Shown: positions 1-8,804 of the stretch, piece by piece
Layout of the letters: each line of letters opens with the position of its first letter
Position numbering within the stretch: position 1 is the stretch's first letter
Assembly: GCA_900541835.1 (NCBI GenBank)
Contig: UQLL01000006.1
Coordinates: forward strand, 29,300 to 93,299
Reading direction: 5' to 3'
DNA from: an uncultured Porphyromonadaceae bacterium
GTDB lineage: Bacteria > Bacteroidota > Bacteroidia > Bacteroidales > Muribaculaceae
DNA length: 64,000 bases
Notes under the pieces: generated by a model
Seen by the model: the letters and a program-made list of their open reading frames with translations, nothing else
Databases searched by the model: none
Told to the model about the DNA's origin: nothing
Program-made: the position numbers and the translations under genes

Positions 1-2577
1 AGTCGAGCGACTGAATCCGGTAATCGTCGAAATCGCCTGTACGGGAGGTGTTGAACTCATTGGTGTACGTCACCGTCGCTGCGGCTGTAAACCGCTCGGT
101 ATTATACTCTACGGCGAACCATTCGTTCCAATAGTTGGAGTGGCTGATGCTGCGTTGCATACCACGCCGGTCGGTTGTGGAAACAAACGTCGCGTATCTG
201 GCAGGGGTGAATACTGTCTGGTGCTTGATGAAGAAATTTTTTGCCCGTACAGGCCTGTATGAGGCATAGATGTAGAAATTGCCGTATCGGTTGCCGTTTA
301 TGTTCATCGGCTTTGTGGTGCGGATGCCCGTTGCCATATCGTATGAGGTGCCATACGTCACCGCCCTCTGGTCGATTGTGTATTTTGCTCCTGCCATCAG
401 GTGCAGTTTGTTCCATAGGAAATTCATGGAGTTGTATTTGAGATTGAATACATGCCTCAGACCATATTTTAGATTCGGGTTTCCGAGGGTGGGATTCAGC
501 GGGTCGGAGTTGAAGGCGATGTCGAGCATATCCATCATCTGCGGTGCGTTTGTAGATAAGTTGTAGTCGAAGCGAATCTGGTTGAGATTGTTTTTGTGCC
601 ACTCGAGATGTACCGTACCTTCGGGCAACCATGTGTTGCGGCTGAACAGCTGCCGGGTGGCGCCGTTGAAATTCATCTTCCTGCGCAGATAGCGCATTCC
701 GGGATCAATCGAAATCTGGAACTTGCCGGTACGGCTGCCGGTAGGTGACATATCCTCCCGCGTGAAAGCAACGCAGCAGGTGAGTTTCTGGTCAAGCTGA
801 TGCAGGCCGTATATATAGCTGTTCTGCGGGTCGAGCATTCGATATACATATTCCATTCTGTCGCGCAGCTGCATGGGGCTGTCGGCGGCGTACCAAGGTA
901 TGGAATCCGCAAAATCATAGAACATGGTGGAACTGTAAGTATATGAATCCTCAATGTTATATTTCGGTATAATATACCATGTGTCGTTGCCAAGCCAGGC
1001 GTAAAGATTCCCTCCGTATTTGTAGTCATGCCGGTTCTGCGGGTTGGTACGGTCTGTACGCTGCTCATTGTCGCCTTTGGTCTGAAGAAGGTAGCTCTGG
1101 CTGCCATCCTGCCATCGGTGCGAGAGGGTTCCCCATACGGTAGCCGTCAAAGACTTGTCGTGCGGCAGAGAGAAGTACATGATGTCTTTAAGGTTTCCAT
1201 AAGCGAGCTTGCTGTCGGTGTTGGTCAGGCTCAGATAACGGTTCAGGATGTCGAGAGTGTCGGGCATGCCTGCCTGCAGGTCCGCACGCATGGCGGGATA
1301 GTCGCCGGGCATGCGGCCGAAAGTCCCCTCAGTGGTGTTGCTCCGCATCTTGTCAGAGCCGTAGTTGAACGTCCCGTTTACTTCATGCCAGATTTTTCCC
1401 TGTCGTAAATTCAGAGGTATGGTCGGAGATGACGGACAGGTTGCCGAAGCGGTTGTCGAGCCAGCGGCGTGAATAATTGACGCCGTCAGGCAGATAGTTC
1501 TGTTGGTTTACTAGGGAATTGCCGAATTTTGTCTGATATTGAATGGTGGTATTGCCGCGGAATTTCAGATTATCCTTTGGCTTGAAGTTATAGTCCAGGC
1601 CTGCTCCCTTGGTTATTATCTCGTCGCGCTGGTTGCTCTTCTTCTGCCATTCTCCCGCCATATCGGGAGAGCCAGTCTCGTTGAGGTTATTGATGAAAAC
1701 GTAAGCGGCGATGCGTCCTTTGGGAGTGTAGCCAACCCCGAAGCCGCGCAGACGGTAACGGTTATGGGTGCCCCCGCCTGCTTCGGCATTGGCCATCCAT
1801 CCGGCGTTGAACTCTTTCTTCAGCTTCACGTTCATCACCAGGTCAGGTTCGGAATAGTCCTTCTTTGCAAGCTGCTCGGGCAGCGTCTCTTCATACACCT
1901 GAATGTTCTTGACAGTGTATGCGGGCAGATTCTGCAACAACACGAGCTTGTCGTTGCGGAAGAAATCCTCGCCGTTGAGCAGCAGCTTGTCCACGAATTT
2001 GCCGTTGATATAGATTTGTCCGTTCTCTTTCAGTTCCGCTCCCGGCAGGCGTTTGATCAATGCACTCAGCATGGAGCCTTCGGCCAGCTCGAAAGCGTCG
2101 GCGTTGAACTGTATGGTATCCCCCTTGTTCACGAACTCCACCACCGAGGCGGTCACGACTACCTCGTCGAGCATCATCGCCTTTTCCCGCTTCGTCAGCT
2201 TGCGAATCTGGAGGGTCTTATCTTCATGGTTCTTAGCAATATGTATTTTGTGATATGCGGTTTCATAGTCGGGATGCGACAGGCGAATGATAAAGTCCTG
2301 TCCCGGGACAATATATGCGGCAAGATTGCTGTATGGAATCCCTAACTTATCCTTTGACCATAAGAGGTTGTGAGAGGATAAGTGTACTGTCAGGTCTAAG
2401 CAGGTCAACAGCGAGTGTGTCACCCACAAATTCTCCGGTAACGATATTCCGGACTTGTATGACCCATTGATGTTTTTTCTCAGACTTGTCCTGGGCGGAA
2501 GCGGGAAAGGCCACACCTGCACAGAATGCCGCCAGCAGCATCAATGCGGTGAGAATCTTTGTGTAACGTCTTTTCAT
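1..2577 (-). pseudogene. TonB-dependent receptor-like outer-membrane protein, two frameshifts, 3' end outside window
   Basis: The start is ATG at 2577, giving a clear signal peptide (MKRRYTKILTALMLLAAFCA...FPASAQ). A short regulatory-like domain follows, then a plug-like stretch with LDEVVVTAS, then a long barrel region that stays open to the window edge. The frame breaks twice. Near 2350, after ...LSQPLMVK, an extra G in AAAGGATAA makes a stop; removing it restores ...MVKDKLGIPYS. Near 1391, an AAAAA run makes GKNLA-stop; with one A fewer the frame continues ...GKIWHEVNGTFNYG and stays open to position 1. Family knowledge: such barrels sit in the outer membrane and take part in TonB-linked uptake or assembly. 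The two single-base shifts, both at short homopolymers, could be true decay or sequencing error; I cannot tell which. The inverted repeat at 2601-2652 lies just upstream of the start. Confidence 0.75.
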
Positions 2578-2600
2578 AAGATGGTGATTATTAGATTTAA

Positions 2601-2652
2601 GGCATACAAAACCACATTTGAGCTTACAACCACAAATGTGGTTTCGTATGCC
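2601..2652. repeat. 20-bp inverted repeat in leader of the receptor gene
   Basis: The arms are 2601-2620 and 2633-2652, with a 12-base loop. All positions pair except one that becomes G-T. The structure ends 24 bases upstream of the start codon at 2577 and would fold in its mRNA leader. No long T-run follows, so it does not look like a simple terminator. Confidence 0.8.
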
Positions 2653-2770
2653 GATGGGCAACTTAACTGCTTAGGATTTCAATATAACAGTTTAGTTAGG
2701 TCTTGTCCTCATTAGGAACAGGTTGGATTCCTCGAAAAGAGCCGGATTGTAAAATTTTTCAGAGTGTCTA

Positions 2771-2820
2771 AAAATAATGAATTCCATCCTCGGATAAGGA
2801 AGGCGGGGATGGAATTCATT
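2771..2820 (-). terminator. Rho-independent terminator of the 2832-4952 gene
   Basis: Perfect 14-bp stem (2776-2789 with 2807-2820), 17-base loop. On the minus strand it is followed by ATTTTTA. It lies 12 bases past the stop codon of the upstream minus-strand gene. Confidence 0.8.
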
Positions 2821-2831
2821 TGACGCAGGGA

Positions 2832-4952
2832 TTACTGGAGGATGGCGGAGCCGCCGGAAGATCCGCGGCCCAGCTCGTTGCCCATGCGCACTTTCTTGCC
2901 GTAGGAGAAGGTGTAGCTGGCCGACAGGAAGACGCCGCGGTCGAACTGGCCACTCCACCAGCTGCGCTCGGCATAGTGCGGGCTGCCGACGTACTGCTCC
3001 CGCTTGCGCGTGCCGTGGTTGAAAGCCTGGGTGATGTCGGCAGTGAGCTTGAGGTTGCCCACGTTGTAGCTGACTGCGAACTCGTAGATGCTCGGGTAGC
3101 GGGTCACAGTGCCGCCGCTCCAGGCGCTCAGCTGCTTCTGCGGCGTCATATAGCGGCCGAAAATCTCGAAATTGCCCACATAGTAGGTGGCGCGGATCTG
3201 GCCCATGAGCCAGTTGCAGCGCTGGGCGTCGATGCCGGTGAGCACGATGCGGTTGGCCTCACCGGTGAGCTTCAGCCGCAGCTTGCCGTCGAAGAAATTG
3301 CCCGAGGCGCTGACGTAGCCGGAATAGCGGTGGCCGTTGCCGGAGTTGACGGTGCGGCGCACCACGCCGTCGTAGCCGGGCACCACAAAGTATTCGTATG
3401 CCTGCTTGTGACCTGAGCCTTCGTATTCGGCGCTGGCGCTGAAAGAGTATTGGTTATTGGGGATGAAGTTGTAGGAGGCGGTGGCCTGCTTGAAGATGGT
3501 GTTGCGCAGGCCCGGATTGCCCTGAAGCCACAGCAGCTCGTTGCTCTGCACGATGGCGGTGTTGGAAGTGCTGGCCTGCGGGTGGTTGTTGCCCCACCAC
3601 CCCTCGATGCTGGCGTTGTGGCGGTCGTTGAACTTGTACTGCACCTGGACGCCGAGCCGCGGGTTCCACTGCTTCTGGTTGGTGTGGCCGTTGATGCGTC
3701 CTATGACGTACGACATTCCCACGCGCGAGTAGAGGTTGAGGCCGAAGCCCCAATTCTGCATATACTCCAGGAAGATCATGTTCTCGCTCGACAGCAGGCT
3801 CTGGCGCCCCTGGTAGGAGCCGTAGTAGTCGGTATGATATATGGTGTTGTATGTCATCAGGGCGGTCCGAAAGGTGTTCCCGTGGCCGAAGTTCTTGCTG
3901 TAGTAAAGTTGTGCGTTGGGCGAGTACGTCCTTTCGCGGTTGGCGTTGAGGATATGGTCAAGGTCTCCCGCGAGGTAGCTGGAATGGCGCTTGCGCCAGG
4001 TATGCATGAAGTTCCAGAAAGCGGTTATGGAGTTCCCGTGCGGCAGTTGGAACCAGTAGTAAGCCTGGATCCATGGAGTGAGCTCCTGGTTGTTGCTACG
4101 GCTGACAGAGGTTAGGCCGTCGCCGAGCACCGGGTCGGAGAAGCTGAGGGTGGAGCGGGTCATCTCGCCTGGCACGGCCGAGCGGCTGAAGCCGACGGTG
4201 TGCTGTATGTAGACTGAGTCGGAGGAGTATGAGGCGCGGAGCGATGTCCACTGGTCGTTGTTGTGGTTGTAATAGTCGTCGATGTCAGTGTATCGGCCCA
4301 GTTCGGAGTAGTGCTGTCCGTGGAAGTCGATATCGCGGTAGAGTTCCGCGCGATGTCCGCCGTTTTGGTCGGAGTAGCTGACGTATCCGCCGAGAGTGGC
4401 ATCGAAAGTCCAGCGCTTGCGCACGAACTTGGAGTAGACGTCGGCGGCACCGGCAGCGTTGGGGTTGAGGAACCACCCGCGGGCACCGAGCTTGGTGTAG
4501 CCTCCCCACTCGTACTTGTGCATGATGAAGTTAACTACGTGCTGAGCCGACTGGAAGCGCGGGTCCTGGGGGTATTCGAGCACCTCGACGCGAAGCACGT
4601 CCTCGACGCGCATTCCCTGAAGGTCCTTGTCAGTGGCTGGCACGTAGTCGATGAACATGCTTACGTCCTTGCCGCTCAGGGTTTTGACCGTCTGCGCGAG
4701 CGGGTCGACGCTGAGCTGGGGAATCTGCATGGCGTCGAGGAGCTTGGTTGCCGACTGGGAATGGCGCTTGATGTCCTTGCCTGGCGTGTACTCCACGCCG
4801 TACTTGACCACCTTCTGGGTGCGGCCCTGAACGACCACCTCGTCGAGCTGCACGGCCGTGGTGTCAGTACTAAGGGAATCAGTCGGCAGTCCTGCGGCAG
4901 ACGCGAAGCCTCCCAACAGCAATATCGAAGAAAAGAGTATGATGTGCTTCAT
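2832..4952 (-). CDS. TonB-dependent receptor-like outer-membrane beta-barrel protein
   Basis: Product of 706 aa. It starts with a signal peptide (MKHIILFSSILLLGGFASA). Next is a TonB-plug-like segment with VQLDEVVVQGRTQK at about residues 34-48, then GKDVSMFIDYVPATDKDLQG and a DVLRVEVLEYPQDPRF stretch typical of plug domains. The rest has the alternating polar/aromatic pattern of outer-membrane strands and ends near SASYTFSYGKK. There is no carboxypeptidase-like regulatory domain, so it belongs to the short OMP_b-brl_3-like group. It probably acts in the outer membrane; the substrate is unknown. Upstream, TAACTTTA on the minus strand (4990-4997) may be the -7 element. A strong terminator follows. 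Glycine- and serine-rich C-terminal end (GRGSSGGSAILQ). Family call firm, function not. Confidence 0.85.
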   Translation of the reverse strand: MKHIILFSSILLLGGFASAAGLPTDSLSTDTTAVQLDEVVVQGRTQKVVKYGVEYTPGKDIKRHSQSATKLLDAMQIPQLSVDPLAQTVKTLSGKDVSMFIDYVPATDKDLQGMRVEDVLRVEVLEYPQDPRFQSAQHVVNFIMHKYEWGGYTKLGARGWFLNPNAAGAADVYSKFVRKRWTFDATLGGYVSYSDQNGGHRAELYRDIDFHGQHYSELGRYTDIDDYYNHNNDQWTSLRASYSSDSVYIQHTVGFSRSAVPGEMTRSTLSFSDPVLGDGLTSVSRSNNQELTPWIQAYYWFQLPHGNSITAFWNFMHTWRKRHSSYLAGDLDHILNANRERTYSPNAQLYYSKNFGHGNTFRTALMTYNTIYHTDYYGSYQGRQSLLSSENMIFLEYMQNWGFGLNLYSRVGMSYVIGRINGHTNQKQWNPRLGVQVQYKFNDRHNASIEGWWGNNHPQASTSNTAIVQSNELLWLQGNPGLRNTIFKQATASYNFIPNNQYSFSASAEYEGSGHKQAYEYFVVPGYDGVVRRTVNSGNGHRYSGYVSASGNFFDGKLRLKLTGEANRIVLTGIDAQRCNWLMGQIRATYYVGNFEIFGRYMTPQKQLSAWSGGTVTRYPSIYEFAVSYNVGNLKLTADITQAFNHGTRKREQYVGSPHYAERSWWSGQFDRGVFLSASYTFSYGKKVRMGNELGRGSSGGSAILQ

Positions 4953-5082
4953 ACTCTCTTGACGATCCTCAACGCTAAAAATTACAGTCTAAAGTTAAAA
5001 AAACTCAATGTAATCCATGTGGGGGAAATATGCCTATCCACAATCGCAGCTCCCGATGGCACAAATGCAGATAGCTATAAAC
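4953..5082. other. Intergenic spacer between two minus-strand barrel genes
   Basis: AT-rich spacer with a possible -7 element (TAACTTTA, minus strand, 4990-4997) for the 2832-4952 gene. No clear terminator for the porin was seen. Confidence 0.4.
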
Positions 5083-7062
5083 TTAATTGGCGAAGTCCAC
5101 CGAAAGCCCGAACTGCAGACGGCGGGGATTCATGGGGTAGCCGGGCATGGTGAAGTACTTACTCCCGAACCATCCCTGGTTGACGTGGCTCCAGAGCACG
5201 AAGAAGCGGCAGCGGTAGAGCTTGGCCGTGAGGTAGGCGTTGCAGAAGGCGTAGTTGCCCACCTTGGGACCCTTGCTGAGGGTGAAGACGGTGGTGGCCG
5301 GCTGGTACATATAGCCGTCGTAGCGGGTGTAGTAGTCGCAGTCCACGCCTATCTGCAAGTGCAGCACACGGAAGGCGCGGAAGCCCAGGTATAGGTTGGA
5401 GTAGATGCTCAGCGCCGGCAGCGGCAGCAGGGTCTTGTCGGAAGATGCCTGATATGTCAGGGTGTTGTTCCAGTGGAGGATGCCGACGGCAAAGTCCTGG
5501 CGCAGGCGGGCGGTGAAGACGTGTATGGACTTGCCGGCCTGGCGGGGCAGGGAGAGGGTGTCGAAGTAGACCATGTTCTGGACGTTGCGGAATCCGGCCT
5601 CGAGGGTGGTGTGCGTCCAGGGGATGGTGATGCGTCCACCCACGGTGAAGGTGCGGGTCTTTCCGAAGTCGTTGTCCCAGATGAAATGGTTGGAGACGTA
5701 GTGCTGGAGCAGGTAGGATGGTTCCTCGTTGCGGAACCCGACGTTGACGGCCACGGCCACGGTGTCGCCGAAGAGGCGATAGCGGGCCTGTGCCTCGCCG
5801 AGCAGGCGCACGTCGGCGGCCACGTCGCCGACTATGCCGAAGCGGGCGTCGGCGCTGTAGGTAAGATGCCGTCCGGCGGTCTTCTCGAGTCGGCCGCCTA
5901 CCCAGACAAGGTTCTGCGTGGCCTTATGCCTGATATTTGAATAGAAGTCGGGAAGCGGAGTGAGCTTCTCTCCGCCCACCAGCGAATCGGGCCGCCACTG
6001 GGTGTAGCGGCGGTTCTCGTAAGTGACGTATGCTGCCAGGGAGAACTTGACCCAGGGCTTGAAGCCTTCCATCATCTGTATGCCGAGGGTGTTGCCAAGG
6101 GCGGAGTAGGTGGTGCGGTCTCCGGTGGCCAGCTCGTTGAAGTAAGTGTTGGCCCAGAAGTCGCGTGCCTCGCCGGCGGAGCTGTTGACGAACGAATGGC
6201 GGCCGCGGCGCCAGTCCAGGGCGTAGATAAACTTCACCACGGGGATGTATACCTGGCGGGTGAGGGTGTCGTTTACGACCTCGTCCTGCCAGTATCCGAC
6301 CTTGTAGGCGTGGCTCATGTAGAACTGGGAGGCGTGCAGGCGGGTGTGGGCCGTGGTCAGGCGCGTCGGGATGGACTTGGGCTCAATCTTGCTGACGCCG
6401 CCCTGGAGCACTGCCGGATCGGTGATGTAGAGGTCGTTGGTGATGCCGCCGTTCTCCTTGTTGAGCATGTTGTTCTGGTTCCAGAAGCCCTGGAACTCGT
6501 AGCGGTCGCCCAGGTAGTAGCCGCTCAGGCCGTATACGTAGTCCTTGGCGGCCTGATAGTTGTAGGCTCCCTTAGAGTAGAGATAGTCGATGTGGGCGCC
6601 TATGCCGATGCGGCGGTTGACGTTGCCTGCAAAGGTGGCGCGCAGGCGATCCTGGTTGCTCTCGCGGTTGCCGCCGAAGTTGTAGCTGGCCAGCGTCATC
6701 GGCACGTACACATTGTAGAACTTCTGGTTGCGCCCGGTCTGCATCCACGTCTCGAGACTGCGGTCGAAGAAGAAGGCGCCTGGCTCGGGCTGGTCGGCGT
6801 ATATGAGCGTCATGGATGGTGCGCCGAGGTTGCCGGTGGTCAGGAAGGCGTCCGTCTGCATCGACGGCACGGCCTGCCGCTGGTAGTTGTAGAGCAGCGT
6901 GTCGATGGTGGACGCACGATGGCCTCCCAGCGGGAACTCGAGCGTCCAGGCCGAGCCGTGGCGCACGGTGTCCTTCTTCTCCGCGCCAGGCTGCTGGGCA
7001 TACGATACGGCGGCGGCCAGCACTGCGATGAGCACCGCCACTGTGGCTCTGAGCAATTTCAT
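5083..7062 (-). CDS. Putative porin (Porin_10-like)
   Basis: Product of 659 aa with a signal peptide (MKLLRATVAVLIAVLAAAVSYA). After it come DTVRHGSAWTLEFPLG, IDTLLYNYQRQ and TTGNLGAPS, the N-terminal pattern of the Bacteroidota putative-porin family (Porin_10, PF14121), then a long beta-barrel. It is expected to form an outer-membrane channel; specificity is unknown. The start codon at 7062 lies four bases from a perfect TAACTTTG -7 element (7067-7074), so the mRNA may have almost no leader. It is divergent from the deaminase gene. No frameshift. Confidence 0.85.
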   Translation of the reverse strand: MKLLRATVAVLIAVLAAAVSYAQQPGAEKKDTVRHGSAWTLEFPLGGHRASTIDTLLYNYQRQAVPSMQTDAFLTTGNLGAPSMTLIYADQPEPGAFFFDRSLETWMQTGRNQKFYNVYVPMTLASYNFGGNRESNQDRLRATFAGNVNRRIGIGAHIDYLYSKGAYNYQAAKDYVYGLSGYYLGDRYEFQGFWNQNNMLNKENGGITNDLYITDPAVLQGGVSKIEPKSIPTRLTTAHTRLHASQFYMSHAYKVGYWQDEVVNDTLTRQVYIPVVKFIYALDWRRGRHSFVNSSAGEARDFWANTYFNELATGDRTTYSALGNTLGIQMMEGFKPWVKFSLAAYVTYENRRYTQWRPDSLVGGEKLTPLPDFYSNIRHKATQNLVWVGGRLEKTAGRHLTYSADARFGIVGDVAADVRLLGEAQARYRLFGDTVAVAVNVGFRNEEPSYLLQHYVSNHFIWDNDFGKTRTFTVGGRITIPWTHTTLEAGFRNVQNMVYFDTLSLPRQAGKSIHVFTARLRQDFAVGILHWNNTLTYQASSDKTLLPLPALSIYSNLYLGFRAFRVLHLQIGVDCDYYTRYDGYMYQPATTVFTLSKGPKVGNYAFCNAYLTAKLYRCRFFVLWSHVNQGWFGSKYFTMPGYPMNPRRLQFGLSVDFAN

Positions 7063-7066
7063 GCCG

Positions 7067-7074
7067 CAAAGTTA
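7067..7074 (-). promoter_or_regulatory. -7 element (TAACTTTG) of the porin gene, 4 bases from ATG
   Basis: Perfect match to the Bacteroidota -7 consensus TAnnTTTG, followed by CGGC and the ATG. The transcription start expected a few bases after the element would fall at or next to the start codon. No clear -33 TTTG 19-21 bases further up. Confidence 0.6.
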
Positions 7075-7126
7075 GCGAAAATAGTTGAAAGTCGCGAACG
7101 CATGGATGCGACAGCTCTCACCATAT

Positions 7127-7152
7127 ACTCTCAACTTTTTGAGCTACCTTTG
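7127..7152 (+). promoter_or_regulatory. Promoter module: CTCAA...TTGAG palindrome plus TACCTTTG
   Basis: ACTCTCAA, a T-run, TTGAG and then the -7 element TACCTTTG (7145-7152) lie directly upstream of the deaminase. Almost the same 26-base module is found before the calcium ATPase at 21095-21120. The CTCAA/TTGAG arms could be a protein site or a hairpin. Confidence 0.6.
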
Positions 7153-7172
7153 CATTCTAACTTTAAATGTAA

Positions 7173-7658
7173 ATGCAAATGGAAGACAAAGACTATAGGC
7201 CCGAATACATGGAGATGGCCGCCCGCATCAGCTACGACAACATCGACAAGGGAGGCGGGCCTTTCGGCGCCGTCATCGTGCGCGGCGACGAGGTGGTGAG
7301 CACCGGCGCCAACTCCGTGACGCTGCTCAACGACCCCACGGCCCACGCCGAGGTGCTGGCCATACGCGCCGCCTGCGCCAGGCTTAAGAACTTCAAGCTC
7401 GACGACTGCATCGTCTACAGCTCATGCGAGCCCTGCCCGATGTGCCTGAGCGCCCTCTACTGGGCCGGGGTGAAGAAGATATTCTTCGGAAACACCAAGG
7501 AGGACGCGGCCGCCATCGACTTCTCCGACCAGTTCATCTACGAGGAGCTGGAGCGCAGGCGCGAGTACCGCCGCCTGCCGGCCATCCACGTCGAGGGCAG
7601 CGGTGCCATCCGCGCCTTCGAGAAGTGGGCAGCAAAGACCGACAAGGTGCCCTACTGA
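7173..7658 (+). CDS. Nucleoside/guanine deaminase-like protein (CDA fold)
   Basis: Product of 161 aa, or 159 aa if the second ATG at 7179 is used. Zinc-dependent deaminase of the CMP/dCMP family: HAE (in DPTAHAEVLAIRAA) supplies a zinc histidine and the proton-shuttling glutamate, and PCPMC (in SSCEPCPMCLSALYWAG) supplies the zinc cysteines. The GGGPFGAVIV substrate loop and the C-terminal part resemble the GuaD-type guanine deaminases more than TadA, but I cannot exclude another base or nucleoside as substrate. Cytoplasmic purine salvage or catabolism is the likely role. It has its own promoter (7127-7152) and is followed by a repeat-rich spacer before pheS. Confidence 0.85.
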   Translation: MQMEDKDYRPEYMEMAARISYDNIDKGGGPFGAVIVRGDEVVSTGANSVTLLNDPTAHAEVLAIRAACARLKNFKLDDCIVYSSCEPCPMCLSALYWAGVKKIFFGNTKEDAAAIDFSDQFIYEELERRREYRRLPAIHVEGSGAIRAFEKWAAKTDKVPY

Positions 7659-7662
7659 AAAA

Positions 7663-7738
7663 GCCGAGAGCCGAGAGACCACCGAGGCAGCCGGGGGGGG
7701 GGTCGCTGTCCTCTCAGCTCCCGGTCCTCAGCTTTCAA
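7663..7738. repeat. Degenerate heptanucleotide repeats around a G10 tract
   Basis: The spacer between the deaminase and pheS holds GCCGAGA twice (7663-7676), a run of ten G (7693-7702), then four period-7 units CTCTCAG, CTCCCGG, TCCTCAG, CTTTCAA (7711-7738). GAGCCGAGAG and CTCTCAGCTC could pair with one mismatch, with the G-run in the loop. The G10 run ends 64 bases before the pheS -7 element. Confidence 0.65.
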
Positions 7739-7766
7739 CACATTTCGCGGTATGAGAAAAATTTCG

Positions 7767-7774
7767 TAATTTTG
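7767..7774 (+). promoter_or_regulatory. -7 element (TAATTTTG) of pheS, 4 bases from ATG
   Basis: TAATTTTG is followed by CGGC and the pheS ATG at 7779, the same arrangement as at the porin and pabB genes. It suggests leaderless or nearly leaderless transcription. Confidence 0.6.
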
Positions 7775-7778
7775 CGGC

Positions 7779-8801
7779 ATGAAGCAAGAAATCGCCGCAT
7801 TGCGTGCAGAGATAGCCGGACTGAACGCCGACACGCCCGCCGAGGCCGAGGCGCTGAGAGTCAGATACCTGGGCAAGAAGGGTCCCGTGCAGGCCCTGTT
7901 CGCCCGTTTCCGCGAAGTGGCGCCCGCCGACAAGAAGGAGATGGGCCAGCTGCTCAACGCCCTCAAGACGGAGGCCACCGAGCGCATCAACGCCCTCAAG
8001 GAGGCCTGCGCCCAGGCCGACGACCCGGCGCTCGCCGCCCTCGACCTCACCCGCACGGCCACGCCGCTGCCCCTGGGCACGCGCCATCCACTGTCGCTGG
8101 TGCAGGCCGAAATCATCGACATCTTCGGCCGCATGGGCTTCACCATCGCCGAGGGTCCTGAGGTGGAGGACGACTGGCACGTCTTCTCGTCGCTCAACTT
8201 CGCCGAAGACCATCCCGCGCGCGACATGCAGGACACTTTCTTCATAGCCCGCAACCCGGACGTGCTGCTCCGCACCCACACCTCGTCGGTGCAGACCCGC
8301 ACCATGGAGACCCACAAGCCCCCCATCCGCATCATCTGCCCCGGTCGAGTGTACCGCAACGAGGCCGTGTCGGCCCGCGCCCACTGCTTCTTCCACCAGG
8401 TCGAGGGCCTGTACGTAGACAAGAACGTCTCCTTCGCCGACCTGCGCCAGGTGCTGCTGAGCTTCGCCCGCCAGATGTTCGGCGCCGACACCAAGATACG
8501 CCTGCGCCCCAGCTACTTCCCTTTCACCGAACCGAGCGCCGAGATGGACATCAGCTGCGGCATCTGCGGCGGCAAGGGGTGCGCCCTGTGCAAGGGCACC
8601 GGCTGGGTCGAAATCCTCGGCTGCGGCATGGTTGACCCCAACGTGCTCAGTGCCTGCGGCATAGCCCCCGACGTTTACACCGGCTACGCCTTCGGCATGG
8701 GAGTAGAGCGCATCGCCAACCTCCGCTACCGCGTCAGCGACCTGCGCCTCTTCTCCGAGAACGACGTCCGCTTCCTCCACCTCTTCGACGCAGCACGCTA
8801 A
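7779..8801 (+). CDS. pheS: Phenylalanine--tRNA ligase alpha subunit
   Basis: Product of 340 aa. It charges tRNA-Phe as an alpha2-beta2 enzyme with PheT, which is not in this window. Visible: the N-terminal coiled-coil tRNA-binding part (about residues 1-85), class II motif 2 (HCFFHQVEGLYVD), and motif 3 (YAFGMGVERIANLRYRVSDLR) near the C-terminus. Near residue 258 a CGICGGKGCALCKGTGW insert gives a CxxC...CxxC pair, as known in this phylum's PheS. The stop is three bases before the nth start codon, so the two genes are probably co-transcribed. Confidence 0.97.
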   Translation: MKQEIAALRAEIAGLNADTPAEAEALRVRYLGKKGPVQALFARFREVAPADKKEMGQLLNALKTEATERINALKEACAQADDPALAALDLTRTATPLPLGTRHPLSLVQAEIIDIFGRMGFTIAEGPEVEDDWHVFSSLNFAEDHPARDMQDTFFIARNPDVLLRTHTSSVQTRTMETHKPPIRIICPGRVYRNEAVSARAHCFFHQVEGLYVDKNVSFADLRQVLLSFARQMFGADTKIRLRPSYFPFTEPSAEMDISCGICGGKGCALCKGTGWVEILGCGMVDPNVLSACGIAPDVYTGYAFGMGVERIANLRYRVSDLRLFSENDVRFLHLFDAAR

Positions 8802-8804
8802 CAG

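Noticed and set aside
6196..7299. Open frame antisense to the porin running into the deaminase
   Set aside because: Crosses a divergent promoter region and two real genes; no family features.
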